Positions 41,005 to 49,941 of a stretch of 64,000 nucleotides of DNA are shown piece by piece. Source of the stretch: Ga0077560 sp046330435 (lineage in GTDB: Bacteria > Actinomycetota > Thermoleophilia > Miltoncostaeales > Miltoncostaeaceae); the NCBI GenBank assembly GCA_046330435.1, contig JAXLST010000006.1, positions 372,001-436,000 of the forward strand, written 5' to 3'. A program made the translations under genes and the position numbers. Within the stretch, counting starts at the first letter, position 1, and each line of letters starts with the position of its first letter. The notes under the pieces were generated by a model that saw only the letters and a list, made by a program, of their open reading frames with translations, was not told the origin of the DNA and did no database searches.

Positions 41005-41486
41005 CCGGACCCCGGGAGGCGCTCCCGGAGATCCCGCTCGCGCGCCTCTTCGCGATGGCGGCACGGGCGCTCACCGACGACCTGCACGCGCGGCTCGCGG
41101 AGCTGGGCTGGACGGACATCCCGCCCGCGGCGGGATACGTCCTGCTGGCCTGCCGCAACGGCTCGACGACCGGCGGCGAGATCGCCGAGCTCATGCGCAC
41201 CTCCAAGCAGGCGGCCTCGAAGCTGCTCGACGGCCTGGAGGCGGCCGGCTTCGTGGAGCGCGGCGCCGACACGGCCGACGGCCGCCGCAAGGTCGTCCGG
41301 CTCGCCCCCCGCGGGCGCGAGCTGCTGGCCGCGGTGGAGGGGGTCTACGAGGAGCTGGAGGCCCGCTGGGCGGCGGCCATCGGCGCCGGCGCGGTGGAGG
41401 CCGTCCGGAGGAACGTCACCGTCGCGCTGCTGGACGCGCACGGCGGGACCCTGCCGGCGATCGGCCCGGTCGCCCCGCGGCCCTGA
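41001..41486 (+). CDS. MarR-family regulator
   Basis: 161 aa. The winged helix-turn-helix reads STTGGEIAELMRTSKQAASKLLDGLEAAGFVERGADTADGRRKVVRLAPRGRELL, with dimerisation helices on both sides. It starts in an ATGA overlap with the cupin gene. It probably represses this operon through the palindrome at 40565-40579 and responds to a small aromatic or phenolic effector, as is common in the family. Confidence 0.9.
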   Translation: MTGPREALPEIPLARLFAMAARALTDDLHARLAELGWTDIPPAAGYVLLACRNGSTTGGEIAELMRTSKQAASKLLDGLEAAGFVERGADTADGRRKVVRLAPRGRELLAAVEGVYEELEARWAAAIGAGAVEAVRRNVTVALLDAHGGTLPAIGPVAPRP

Positions 41487-41496
41487 CGCCCGCCGG

Positions 41497-42738
41497 TCAC
41501 CCGGAGAGACGCCACTCGGACCCCGGGCGGACGTGGACGACCCGGCCGCCGCTGACGACGACCTCCACCGGGTCGTGGCCCAGGCGGTACGGCACGTGCT
41601 CGACCGGCGCGTCGAGCACCACCAGGTCGGCGCGCTTGCCGGGCTCCAGCGACCCCGCGGTCTCGTGCAGCCCCATCACCCAGGCCGCGTTGAGGGTCAC
41701 CGCGGCGAGGGCCTCCAGCGGCGTCCACCGGTAGCGGCGCACCGCCAGGCCGATCACCAGCGGCAGCGACGCGACCGGTGACGTGCCCGGGTTGAGGTCG
41801 GTGGCGAGCACCCCGATGGCGCCGGCGTCCAGGATCGCCCGCCCGGGCGCGGCGTGCTCGTCGTTGAGCACCTCGGCGGACGGCAGCAGCACCGCGGCGC
41901 ACTCCGCTCTCCCAAGGAGGGCCACGTCGTCGGGATGGATCATCGACAGGTGGTCGACGCTGCGGGCGCCGGCGGCCACCGCCACGGGGACCGACCGGTG
42001 GCACCCCAGCTGCTCCACGTGGGCCCGCAGCGCGAGGCCGCGCGTGGCGGCCATCGCGCCCACGCGCTCCAAGGCGTCGTTGTCGAACGCGACGGACTCG
42101 ATGAAGCAGTCCAGGGCCGTCACCGGGGCCGCCCCCAGCAGGTCGTCCAGGGCGCCGTCGACCGTGTCGAGCCACTCCCCGGGGGTGAATCCCTCCGGTA
42201 CGGCGTGGGCGACGAGCGCCGTCACGCTGGTCGGCTGCGGCGCCGTCCTCCCGAGGACCTCCGCCAGCGCCAACTGCCGCCGCTCCGCCTCCAGCGACAG
42301 GCCGTAGCCGCTCTTGCACTCGAACGCCGTGGTCCCCAGCCGCAGCATCTCGGCGGCCAGGCCGCGGGCCTGCGTGAGGACCTCGTCGTCGGACGCCTGG
42401 GCGAGCATCCGCGAGCTGGAGCGGATCCCGCCGCCGCGGCGGGCGATCTCGGCGTACGGGACGCCCTGGACCTTGAGGGCGTACTCCTGGGCCCGCCAGC
42501 CGGCGAACGGCAGGTGCGTGTGGCAGTCCACCAGCCCGGGCACCACGGCCCCGCCGGACGCGTCGATGCGGACCTCGGCGCCGGGGTCGTCCTCCAGGGC
42601 GGCGATCACGCCGTCCCGGCAGGCGATCCCGCCGGGCGCCAGGGTCATCCGGTCGCCGCCGGCACCGCGCAGGTACGGCAGCCCGTCCTCCGGGGGCCGC
42701 AGCACCTGGGCGGCGCCGTGCACCGAGAGCGTGCTCAT
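41497..42738 (-). CDS. hutI: imidazolonepropionase
   Basis: 413 aa. It hydrolyses imidazolone-5-propionate to N-formimino-L-glutamate, the third step of histidine breakdown. The metal-dependent amidohydrolase motifs are VPGLVDCHTHLPFAGWRAQEY, RGGGIRSSSRML, ECKSGYGLSLE, LRAHVEQLG, SVDHLSMI and GVLATDLNPGTSP. All match HutI. Last gene of the ten-gene operon; its ATG overlaps the hutF stop. Confidence 0.96.
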   Translation of the reverse strand: MSTLSVHGAAQVLRPPEDGLPYLRGAGGDRMTLAPGGIACRDGVIAALEDDPGAEVRIDASGGAVVPGLVDCHTHLPFAGWRAQEYALKVQGVPYAEIARRGGGIRSSSRMLAQASDDEVLTQARGLAAEMLRLGTTAFECKSGYGLSLEAERRQLALAEVLGRTAPQPTSVTALVAHAVPEGFTPGEWLDTVDGALDDLLGAAPVTALDCFIESVAFDNDALERVGAMAATRGLALRAHVEQLGCHRSVPVAVAAGARSVDHLSMIHPDDVALLGRAECAAVLLPSAEVLNDEHAAPGRAILDAGAIGVLATDLNPGTSPVASLPLVIGLAVRRYRWTPLEALAAVTLNAAWVMGLHETAGSLEPGKRADLVVLDAPVEHVPYRLGHDPVEVVVSGGRVVHVRPGSEWRLSG

Positions 42739-44030
42739 GCCCGTCCCCCCACCCACGTCTCGCGGACCAGCCCGGGACCGCCGCCGAACACGACGGCCGC
42801 GGCCAGGTGCTCGTCCGCGACGTCCGCGATGCGCGGGTGCGCCAGGTCGAGCGCGATCAGATCCGCGGGCGCGCCGGGCGCGACGCGCCCCTCCGGGAGG
42901 CCCAGCGCCCGCGGGCCGTGCCGCCAGGCGGCGCGCAGCAGGCCGGGCGTCGGACCGTCCTCGCCGGGCGCGACCAGCACGTTGCGTCGCCCGGCGGTGC
43001 GGCGGGCGATGAACTCCAGCTCCCGGAGCTCCGCGAACGGGTCGGCGAGCACGTTGGCGTCGCTCCCCACGCACACCGGCACGCCGCGCCCGTGCAGGGC
43101 CTCGGCGGGCACGTACCCGTCGCCCAGGTCCGCCTCGGTGGCGGGGCAGGCGCACACCGTCGCGCCCGCGGCGGCGAGCAGATCCATCTCACGGTCGTCG
43201 GCGTGCGTGCCGTGCACGACGACCGTCCTGGAACCCAGGGCCCCGGTGCGGTGCAGCAGCTCCACGGGCCGCACGCCGTGCTCGGCCAGGCACTCCTCGA
43301 TCTCCCGGTGCTGCTCGCAGGCGTGGACGTGCAGGGGCAGCGCGTGCGCGTCGCAGTGCGCGGCGATCGCCTCCAGCCAGTCCGCGGGGACGGCCCGCAC
43401 CGAGTGGGGTGCGGCGCCCACCGTCACCAGCGGCCGTCCGGCGACGCGGCGGCGCAGGTCCTCCAGCCGCTCCAGGTACGCGTCCACGGTGGGGTCGCAG
43501 AACCGCCGCTGGCCCTGCTCGGGCGGCCGGCCCGCACCGGCGCGGGCGTAGGCGACCAGCAGCAGCACGATGCGGATCCCCTCGGCCTCGGCCGCGGCGA
43601 TCACGCGCATCGCCAGCTCGTTGGGGTCGTCGTACGGGGTGCCGTCGGGCCGGTGGTGGACGTAGTGGAACTCCCCCACGCAGGTGAACCCCGCGGCCCG
43701 CATCTCCCGGAACGTGCGCCGGGAGACGTCCTCGATGCCGTCGGGGTCAAGGCGGCCGGCGAGGTCGTACATCGCGGTGCGCCAGCTCCAGAAGTCGTCC
43801 CGGCCCTCCGGGGAGACCCGCTCCACCACGCCGCGCAGGTCCCGCTGGAAGGCGTGGCTGTGGCCGTTGGCGACCCCGGGCATCAGCACCCGGCCGGGCA
43901 ACGGCACCGCCCCCTCGCTCGCGGGCCTCACCGCGGCGATGACGCCCGCCTCCGGGTCGAGCTCCACCATCAGGCCGCGGCGCGGGCCGGCGGCGTCGAG
44001 CACGACCTCCGGGGCGAGCAGGACGGTCAC
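42735..44030 (-). CDS. hutF: formimidoylglutamate deiminase
   Basis: 431 aa. It deaminates N-formimino-L-glutamate to N-formyl-L-glutamate and ammonia, the branch used by organisms without HutG-type formimidase. Motifs: PGVANGHSHAFQRDLRG, GEFHYVHHRPDGTPYDDPNELA, LHVHACEQHREIEECLAEHG, VVHGTHADDREMDLLAAAGATVCACPATEADLGDG and VGSDANVLADPFAELRELE, all HutF-like. The start is GTG in a GTGA overlap with hutU. HutF would need a deformylase downstream; the M20 hydrolase at 53298 is the candidate. Confidence 0.95.
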   Translation of the reverse strand: MTVLLAPEVVLDAAGPRRGLMVELDPEAGVIAAVRPASEGAVPLPGRVLMPGVANGHSHAFQRDLRGVVERVSPEGRDDFWSWRTAMYDLAGRLDPDGIEDVSRRTFREMRAAGFTCVGEFHYVHHRPDGTPYDDPNELAMRVIAAAEAEGIRIVLLLVAYARAGAGRPPEQGQRRFCDPTVDAYLERLEDLRRRVAGRPLVTVGAAPHSVRAVPADWLEAIAAHCDAHALPLHVHACEQHREIEECLAEHGVRPVELLHRTGALGSRTVVVHGTHADDREMDLLAAAGATVCACPATEADLGDGYVPAEALHGRGVPVCVGSDANVLADPFAELRELEFIARRTAGRRNVLVAPGEDGPTPGLLRAAWRHGPRALGLPEGRVAPGAPADLIALDLAHPRIADVADEHLAAAVVFGGGPGLVRETWVGGRA

Positions 44031-45688
44031 GTCGTGATGCCCGGCAGGTCCATCCCGGTGGCGCGGGCGTGGTCCAGCGCCTCGTCGTACCCGGCGTGCG
44101 CGTGGCGCATGACCCCGGTGCCCGGGTCGTTGGTGAGCACCAGCCGCACGCGCTCGGCGCCCTCGTCGGTGCCGTCCGCGACCACCTGGGCGCCGGAGTG
44201 GATCGACCGGCCGATGCCGACGCCGCCGCCGTGGTGCAGCGCCACCCACGCCGCGCCGGAGGCGACGTTGAGCATGGCGTTCAGCAGGGGCCAGTCGGCG
44301 ATGGCGTCGGACCCGTCCTTCATGCCCTCGGTCTCGCGGTACGGGGAGGCCACCGAGCCGGAGTCCAGGTGGTCGCGGCCGATCACGATGGGCGCGCGCA
44401 CCTCCCCGGTGCGCACCAGTTCGTTGAACGCCAGGCCGGCGCGGTGCCGGTCGCCGTAGCCCAGCCAGCAGATGCGGGCGGGGAGGCCCTGCACGGCGAT
44501 GCGCTCGCGGGCGGCGTCGAGCCACCGGTGCAGCTTGGCGTCGTCGGGGAACAGCCGGCGCACGGCGTCGTCGGTGGCCGCGATGTCGCCGGGGTCGCCG
44601 CTCAATGCCGCCCACCGGAACGGCCCGATGCCGCGGGCGAACAGCGGCCGGATGTAGGCGACCACGAACCCCGGGTAGTCGAACGCCCGCGCGAAGCCCG
44701 CGTCCCGGGCCTCGGTGCGCAGGTTGTTGCCGTAGTCGAAGGTCTCGGCGCCGGCGTCCATGAAGCCCACCATGGCGGCGCAGTGCTCCGCCATCGACGC
44801 CCGGGAGCGGCGCACGTACTCCTGCGGGTCCGCCTCGCGCAGCGCCGCCGCGTCCTCCAGCGACAGCCCCCGGGGGATGTAGCCCACCAGGGGGTCGTGC
44901 GCGGAGGTCTGGTCGGTCACGACGTCGGGCCGGAAGCCGCGCCGCAGCAGCTCGGGCAGCACCTCCGCGGCGTTGCCGAGCAGCCCGATCGACAGGGCCC
45001 GGCGCTCGGCGCGGGCCTCCTCCGCCAGCCGGACCGCGTCATCGGTGTCGTCGGCGCGCACGTCGAGGTACCGCGTCTCGATGCGCCGGTCGATCCGCCA
45101 CGGGTCGACCTCCACGCACAGCGCGACCCCGCCGTTCAGCGTCACGGCCAGCGGCTGCGCGCCCCCCATGCCGCCCAGGCCGGCGGTGAGCACCACCCGG
45201 CCCGCCAGGCTCCCGCCGAACCGGCGCTCGGCGACGGCGGCGAACGTCTCGTAGGTGCCCTGCACGATGCCCTGGGAGCCGATGTAGATCCACGACCCCG
45301 CGGTCATCTGGCCGTACATCGTGAGCCCCAGGGCCTCCAGGCGCCGGAACTCGTCCCAGTTCGCCCAGTCGGGCACCAGGTTCGCGTTGGCGATGAGCAC
45401 GCGCGGCGCCATGCGGTGCGTGCGGAACACCCCGACGGCCCGCCCGGACTGCACCAGCATCGTCTCGTCGTCCTCCAGCCGGCGGAGCGTGGCGACGATG
45501 CGGTGGAAGTCCTCCCAGGTGCGTGCGGCCTTCCCGGTGCCGCCGTAGACCACGAGGTTCGCGGGGTCCTCGGCGACGTCCGGGTCCAGGTTGTTCATGA
45601 GCATCCGCAGGGCGGCCTCCTGCTGCCAGCCGCGACACGACAGCTCGGTGCCGCGCGGGGCGCGCACCACCGGGGCGTCCGTGCTCAT
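44027..45688 (-). CDS. hutU: urocanate hydratase
   Basis: 553 aa, standard length. It converts urocanate to imidazolone propionate using tightly bound NAD+. Signature stretches are VVYGGTGKAARTWEDFHRIV, MTAGSWIYIGSQGIVQGTYETF, LGGMGGAQPLAVTLNGGVALCVEVDPWRIDRRIETRYLD, the active-site Cys region ARICWLGYGDRHRAG, and GRDHLDSGSVASPYRETEGMKDGSDAIADWPLLNA. Overlaps its neighbours at both ends by four bases. Confidence 0.98.
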   Translation of the reverse strand: MSTDAPVVRAPRGTELSCRGWQQEAALRMLMNNLDPDVAEDPANLVVYGGTGKAARTWEDFHRIVATLRRLEDDETMLVQSGRAVGVFRTHRMAPRVLIANANLVPDWANWDEFRRLEALGLTMYGQMTAGSWIYIGSQGIVQGTYETFAAVAERRFGGSLAGRVVLTAGLGGMGGAQPLAVTLNGGVALCVEVDPWRIDRRIETRYLDVRADDTDDAVRLAEEARAERRALSIGLLGNAAEVLPELLRRGFRPDVVTDQTSAHDPLVGYIPRGLSLEDAAALREADPQEYVRRSRASMAEHCAAMVGFMDAGAETFDYGNNLRTEARDAGFARAFDYPGFVVAYIRPLFARGIGPFRWAALSGDPGDIAATDDAVRRLFPDDAKLHRWLDAARERIAVQGLPARICWLGYGDRHRAGLAFNELVRTGEVRAPIVIGRDHLDSGSVASPYRETEGMKDGSDAIADWPLLNAMLNVASGAAWVALHHGGGVGIGRSIHSGAQVVADGTDEGAERVRLVLTNDPGTGVMRHAHAGYDEALDHARATGMDLPGITT

Positions 45689-47016
45689 CCCCCCACCCCC
45701 CGGGAGCGGTACGACGCGGCGTGGCCGGGGAAGCCCTCGTGGTCGCACAGCGGCAGCACGCAGCCCGCCATGTCGGCCAGGGCGTCCCGGCTCGCCCGCG
45801 CGATGGAGGTGGCCTTGAGGAAGGTGTGCGCGGTGATCGCCGAGCTCACCTTCGCGAAGCCCCCGGTGGGCAGCGCGGCCGGCACGCCCACCGCGAAGTT
45901 CGCGGCGCTGATGGGCGTCCAGGGCCCCACCAGGATCTCCCCGGCGTTCACCAGCAGCGGCAGCAGGGCGTCGGGATCCCGGACGTCCACCACCATGTGC
46001 TCCGGCGCATGGGCGTTGGCCACCTCGGCGGCCTGCGCGAGGTCGTCCACCAGGATCACGCCGCCGTAGCCGGTGAGGCTGCTGCGCGCGTACGAGCGCC
46101 GCGGCTCCGGCAGATCGGCCAGGCGCCGCTCCACGATCGCCACCAGGGCGTCGGCCAGGGCACGGGAGGGCGTCACCAGCAGGCTCGCCGAGTCCGGTCC
46201 GTGCTCGGCCTCGTTGAGGATGTCGGAGGCGATGAACTCGGGGTCCGCGCCGTCGTCGGCGATCACGAGGCTCTCGGACGGCCCCAGCAGCATGTTGGTC
46301 ACCACGCCGTGGGTCTGCACCAGGATCTGGGCGGCCGTCACCGCCGGGCTGCCCGGCCCCACGATCATGCGCACCGGGCGCACGGACTCCGTGCCGAACG
46401 CGGCCGCGGCGATCCCCGCCGGCCCGTTGGCCCGGTGGATCTCGGTGATCCCCAGCTCGGACGCCGCGAACAGCACCGCCGGGTCCACCTCGCCGGCGCC
46501 GCCGGGCGCGGGCGGGACGATCACCGCGATCTCCGGCACGCCGGCGACCACCGCGGGCGTCCCCAGCTGCATCATCACGCTGGGGTAGCTGGCCTTTCCG
46601 GACGGCACGAACACGGCCGCGCGGGTCACGGGCGTGAGCTTCTCGCCCACCACCAGGCCCGGCCGGATCTCCTCCTCCCACTCCCGCTCCCGGGTCTGCC
46701 GGGCGTGGAAGCGGCGCAGGCTCTCGATGCCGTACCGGATGGCCTCGCGCACCGGCTCCGGCACCTGTCCGGGGGCGGCGGCGATCTCGGCCTCCGAGAC
46801 CCGCAGGCGGTCCGGGGGCACGTCGCAGCCGTCGAACCGGGCCAGCGCCCGGCTGCACGCCGCGTCGCCGTTCGCGCGGACGTCCTCCAGGATCTCCCCC
46901 ACCGACCGCAGCAGCTCCGGGTCGAACACCTTGTGGTTGCTGCGCGTGAGGATGCGCGCCCGGTCCTCGTCCGGCATCGACGACCACGTGTACTCGCGCC
47001 ACGGACGGTCGGTCAC
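45685..47016 (-). CDS. divergent HisD-family dehydrogenase (histidinol dehydrogenase paralogue)
   Basis: 443 aa from GTG. The fold is clearly HisD (AVFVPSGKASYPS, VIADDGADPEFIASDILNEAEHGPDS, ANAHAPEHM). Compared with E. coli HisD, the catalytic Glu-His pair is kept (Glu 339, His 340), as are the zinc ligands His 272 and His 432, but Gln 259 is Glu 269, Asp 360 is Asn 373, and His 367 is Ala 380 (SAANFAVGVPAALPTGG). It is therefore probably not a histidinol dehydrogenase. Known non-biosynthetic HisD relatives include sulfopropanediol dehydrogenase HpsN. Its place between the SDR and hutU suggests oxidation of an alcohol or aldehyde that feeds the hut pathway. Operon-coupled at both ends. Confidence 0.85.
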   Translation of the reverse strand: MTDRPWREYTWSSMPDEDRARILTRSNHKVFDPELLRSVGEILEDVRANGDAACSRALARFDGCDVPPDRLRVSEAEIAAAPGQVPEPVREAIRYGIESLRRFHARQTREREWEEEIRPGLVVGEKLTPVTRAAVFVPSGKASYPSVMMQLGTPAVVAGVPEIAVIVPPAPGGAGEVDPAVLFAASELGITEIHRANGPAGIAAAAFGTESVRPVRMIVGPGSPAVTAAQILVQTHGVVTNMLLGPSESLVIADDGADPEFIASDILNEAEHGPDSASLLVTPSRALADALVAIVERRLADLPEPRRSYARSSLTGYGGVILVDDLAQAAEVANAHAPEHMVVDVRDPDALLPLLVNAGEILVGPWTPISAANFAVGVPAALPTGGFAKVSSAITAHTFLKATSIARASRDALADMAGCVLPLCDHEGFPGHAASYRSRGVGG

Positions 47017-47792
47017 AGCGCCCCCTTCCAGCCGGCGGTGCGCCCGCCGTCGACGGTCACCACCGCCCCGGTCACGTAGCTCGCGGCGGGCGAGAGCAGG
47101 AACGCGATCACCTCGGCGGACTCCGCCGCGGTCCCCACCCGCCCCAGGGGGATGTCGGCCTCGATGTGGGCCCGCGTGTTGGGGTCCGACAGCGTCTGCG
47201 CGGTCATCTCCGTGAGGGTGTAGCCGGGGCACACCGCGTTCACGCGCACGCCGTCGCGGGCCAGGTCGACGGACATCGACCGGGTGAGGGCGATGAGCGC
47301 GCCCTTGGAGGTGTTGTAGTCCGCGAAGTGCTCCTCGGCGACCAGGCCGTTGATGGAGGAGACGTTCACGATGGCGCCGCCCACGCCGCGGGCGGACATG
47401 TCGATGGCGGCCTGCTTGCCCAGCAGGAACGCCGCCGTCACGTTCACCTCCAGCACGCGCCGCCAGTGCGCGGCCTCCAGGGCCGTGTACGGCGCGCCCT
47501 CCCCGTCGATGGCCGCGTTGTTGACCAGCAGGTCGATGCCGCCCAGGGCGTCGCGCGCGGCGGCGGCGATCTCCCGCGGGGCGTCCTCGTCGCTCACGTC
47601 GGCGGGGTGGGCGTGGGCGGCACCCGGCCCGTACGCCGCCCGCAGCTGCGCCACCGCGGCATCCAGGCGGTCCTCCCGCCGGGCCACCAGCAACACGCGG
47701 GCGCCGCGGGCGGCGAGCAGCTTCGCCGTCGCCAGCCCGATGCCCGAGCTCGCGCCCGTCACCACGGCCCCCATCCCACCGAACACGCTCAT
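47013..47792 (-). CDS. short-chain dehydrogenase/reductase
   Basis: 259 aa, classical SDR. The NAD(P)-binding Gly motif is TGASSGIGLATA, then NNAAIDG, and the catalytic residues are Ser in IVNVSSINGL and Tyr-x3-Lys in DYNTSKGALIAL; VRVNAVCPGYTLTEM and VTGAVVTVDGG end the domain. ARREDR after the second strand suggests NADP(H) use may be possible. It overlaps hutH and the HisD-like gene by four bases each. The substrate is unknown; the operon suggests a hydroxy intermediate upstream of urocanate. Confidence 0.93.
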   Translation of the reverse strand: MSVFGGMGAVVTGASSGIGLATAKLLAARGARVLLVARREDRLDAAVAQLRAAYGPGAAHAHPADVSDEDAPREIAAAARDALGGIDLLVNNAAIDGEGAPYTALEAAHWRRVLEVNVTAAFLLGKQAAIDMSARGVGGAIVNVSSINGLVAEEHFADYNTSKGALIALTRSMSVDLARDGVRVNAVCPGYTLTEMTAQTLSDPNTRAHIEADIPLGRVGTAAESAEVIAFLLSPAASYVTGAVVTVDGGRTAGWKGAL

Positions 47793-49303
47793 GACACCCC
47801 CGTCAGCTCGCCCGCGCGGATCGCGGCGGCCACCGCCGCCACGTCGCCCGCCATGGGCCGGTCCTCGTCCACGACATCCGTGATGCGGCGGATCCGGGCG
47901 TGGAGCTCCTCCACCCCGGGGCCCGACGCCAGCGGCCGGCGCAGGTCGATCGCCTGCGCGGCGCAGATGAGCTCGATGGCGACGACCGCCAGGGCGTTGT
48001 CGATCGCCGTGCGCGCCTTCATCCCCGCGGTGGCGCCCATCGAGTTGAAGTCCTCCTGCCCGGCGCTGGTGGGCAGCGACCCGGTCCCCGCCGGATGGGC
48101 CAGGACGTTGTTCTCGGCCACCAGGGACGCGGCGGTGTACTGCAGCACCATCAGGCCCGACCGGGTGCCGGGCGAGCGGGTGAGGAACGGCGGCAGCGAC
48201 CACTGGTCGCCGCGGCCGTCGAGCATCCGGTACGTGCGGCGCTCGCTGAACGCGGCGATCTCGGCCACGGTGACCGCCAGCACGTCCAGCGGCAGCGACA
48301 GCGGCTGGCCGTGGAAGTTCCCGCCGGAGAGCACCTCGTCGTCGGCGGGGAAGCACAGCGGGTTGTCGGTCACCGCCCCCAGCTCCGGCTCCAGCGCGCT
48401 GGCCACGTAGTCCAGGGCCTCCGCGGTGGCCCCCAGCACCTGCGGAATGCAGCGCAGCGTGTACGCGTCCTGCACCCGTTCGCAGTCGGCGTGGCTGGCG
48501 AGCATCGCCGATCCGGCCAGCATGCCGCGCACCCGCTCGGCCACGCGGGCCTGCTGGCGGCGGCGGCGCAGCTCGTGGATGCGCGGGTCCATGGGCGTGA
48601 GCGACCCCAGCAGGGCGTCCAGCGACATCGCGGCGGCGGCCTCCGCGGCGTCCTGGAGCAGCAGGGCGTCGTGCACCGCCAGGGCGCCGACGGCGCCCAT
48701 CAGGTGGGTGCCGTTCACCAGCGCCAGCCCCTCCTTGGCGACGGGCTCCAGCGGCGTCAGGCCTGCGCCGGCGAGCGCCTCGCCCGCGTCGCGCTCACCG
48801 TCCGGGGTGGCGACGCGGCCCTCGCCGCACATCGCCAGCGCCAGGTGCGCCAGCGGGGCCAGGTCGCCGGACGCCCCCACCGACCCCTGGGCGGGGATCA
48901 CCGGCACCAGATCCGCGCCGAGCATCCCCAGCAGCAGCCCCACCACCCCGGGCCGCACGCCCGAGTGCCCCCGGGCGAGGGAGGCGGCCAGCAGGAGCAT
49001 CATCGCCCGCACGACCTCGCCGGGCAGCGGTGGCCCCACGCCCACCGCGTGGCTCGCCACCAGGTTGCGCTGCAGGCGCATGAGCTCGGCGTCCGGGATG
49101 CGGATGACCGCCAGGCTCCCGAAGCCGGTGTTCACGCCGTAGACCGGGCGCCCGGCGGCGACGATGTCGTCCACCAGGCGGCGTGCCTCGGCCACCCGGT
49201 CCGCCACGGAGGCGTCCAGCCGCACCGCCCGGCCGTGGCGCGCGACCGCCACGACGTCGTCGACGGCCGGCGGCGCGGCCCCCAGGACCAGGGGCTCCGT
49301 CAA
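47789..49303 (-). CDS. hutH: histidine ammonia-lyase
   Basis: 504 aa. It converts L-histidine to urocanate and ammonia. The MIO cofactor would form from Ala-Ser-Gly at 144-146 (GSVGASGDLAPLAH). VYGVNTGFGSLA and LQRNLVASHAVGVG (Ser-His at 84-85, the histidine-type selectivity pair) support HAL over TAL or PAL. Where typical HutH has QEDHVSM, this protein has QEDFNSMG, a change near the carboxylate-binding Glu. The start is TTG in a TTGA overlap with the HisB-like gene, and no other good start exists. Confidence 0.92.
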   Translation of the reverse strand: MTEPLVLGAAPPAVDDVVAVARHGRAVRLDASVADRVAEARRLVDDIVAAGRPVYGVNTGFGSLAVIRIPDAELMRLQRNLVASHAVGVGPPLPGEVVRAMMLLLAASLARGHSGVRPGVVGLLLGMLGADLVPVIPAQGSVGASGDLAPLAHLALAMCGEGRVATPDGERDAGEALAGAGLTPLEPVAKEGLALVNGTHLMGAVGALAVHDALLLQDAAEAAAAMSLDALLGSLTPMDPRIHELRRRRQQARVAERVRGMLAGSAMLASHADCERVQDAYTLRCIPQVLGATAEALDYVASALEPELGAVTDNPLCFPADDEVLSGGNFHGQPLSLPLDVLAVTVAEIAAFSERRTYRMLDGRGDQWSLPPFLTRSPGTRSGLMVLQYTAASLVAENNVLAHPAGTGSLPTSAGQEDFNSMGATAGMKARTAIDNALAVVAIELICAAQAIDLRRPLASGPGVEELHARIRRITDVVDEDRPMAGDVAAVAAAIRAGELTGVS

Positions 49304-49941
49304 TCCAGCGTGCCCTTGACGCCGGCCGTGGCGCCCGCGCGCCACGGGTCCGGCGAGAGCGCCATCCGGAGGGCCCGGGCGAACGCGCGGAAACAGGCCT
49401 CCCAGCGGTGGTGCGGGTCGGTGCCCGTGATGAGCCGCAGGTGCACGGTGCCGCCGGAGCCCTGGGCGAAGCCCTCGAAGAACTGCACCAGGTCGTGCCC
49501 GTAGGAGTCCTCCACGGTCTCCGACCGCTGGGACGCGGGCAGGTCGATGTGGTGGTTGGCCCGCCCCTCCAGGCTGAACATCGCGAACGCCAGCGCCTCG
49601 TCGATGGTGCCGTGGGCCTCCCCCACGCTCGCGACCCCCTCGGGGATGCGCCGCTCCAGCACGCGGCGCACGCAGCGGCCCATCGCGATGCCGAGGTCCT
49701 CGCACACCACGTGCGACAGGTCGAAGCGCTTGGTGCGGTAGCGGGCGGTCACGTTGAACCCGCCGTGCCAGGCGGTCATCTCGAGCATGTGGTTGAGGAA
49801 CTGGATCCCCGTGTCGAGCGGCAGGTCCGGATCCCTCGCCCCGAACGTCACGGCCAGCTCGATGTCCGACTCGCGGGTCTCGCGGCGGATGGCGACGCCA
49901 CCCCCGTCGAGGTCCTCCAGGTCGGTCCCGGTCATGCTCAT
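49300..49941 (-). CDS. divergent HisB-family (imidazoleglycerol-phosphate dehydratase-like) protein
   Basis: 213 aa. The two-repeat IGPD fold is evident: TGIQFLNHMLEMTAWHGGF, then EDLGIAMGR, and TGTDPHHRWEACFRAFARALRMAL near the end. In catalytic IGPDs the first repeat has FxDHM and HHTxED; here these read FLNHM and HVVCED (His 77, Val 78, Glu 81), so one metal-binding His is gone. The second-repeat HHxxE (His 177, His 178, Glu 181) is kept. It is unlikely to be the biosynthetic HisB. It may dehydrate an unphosphorylated or differently substituted imidazole diol. Coupled to hutH and to the alcohol dehydrogenase gene. Confidence 0.82.
   Translation of the reverse strand: MSMTGTDLEDLDGGGVAIRRETRESDIELAVTFGARDPDLPLDTGIQFLNHMLEMTAWHGGFNVTARYRTKRFDLSHVVCEDLGIAMGRCVRRVLERRIPEGVASVGEAHGTIDEALAFAMFSLEGRANHHIDLPASQRSETVEDSYGHDLVQFFEGFAQGSGGTVHLRLITGTDPHHRWEACFRAFARALRMALSPDPWRAGATAGVKGTLD

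Noticed and set aside
45685..49941. Histidine biosynthesis (hisD, hisB) operon
   Set aside because: The neighbours are all catabolic hut genes, no other his biosynthesis genes are present, and key residues are replaced in both proteins.
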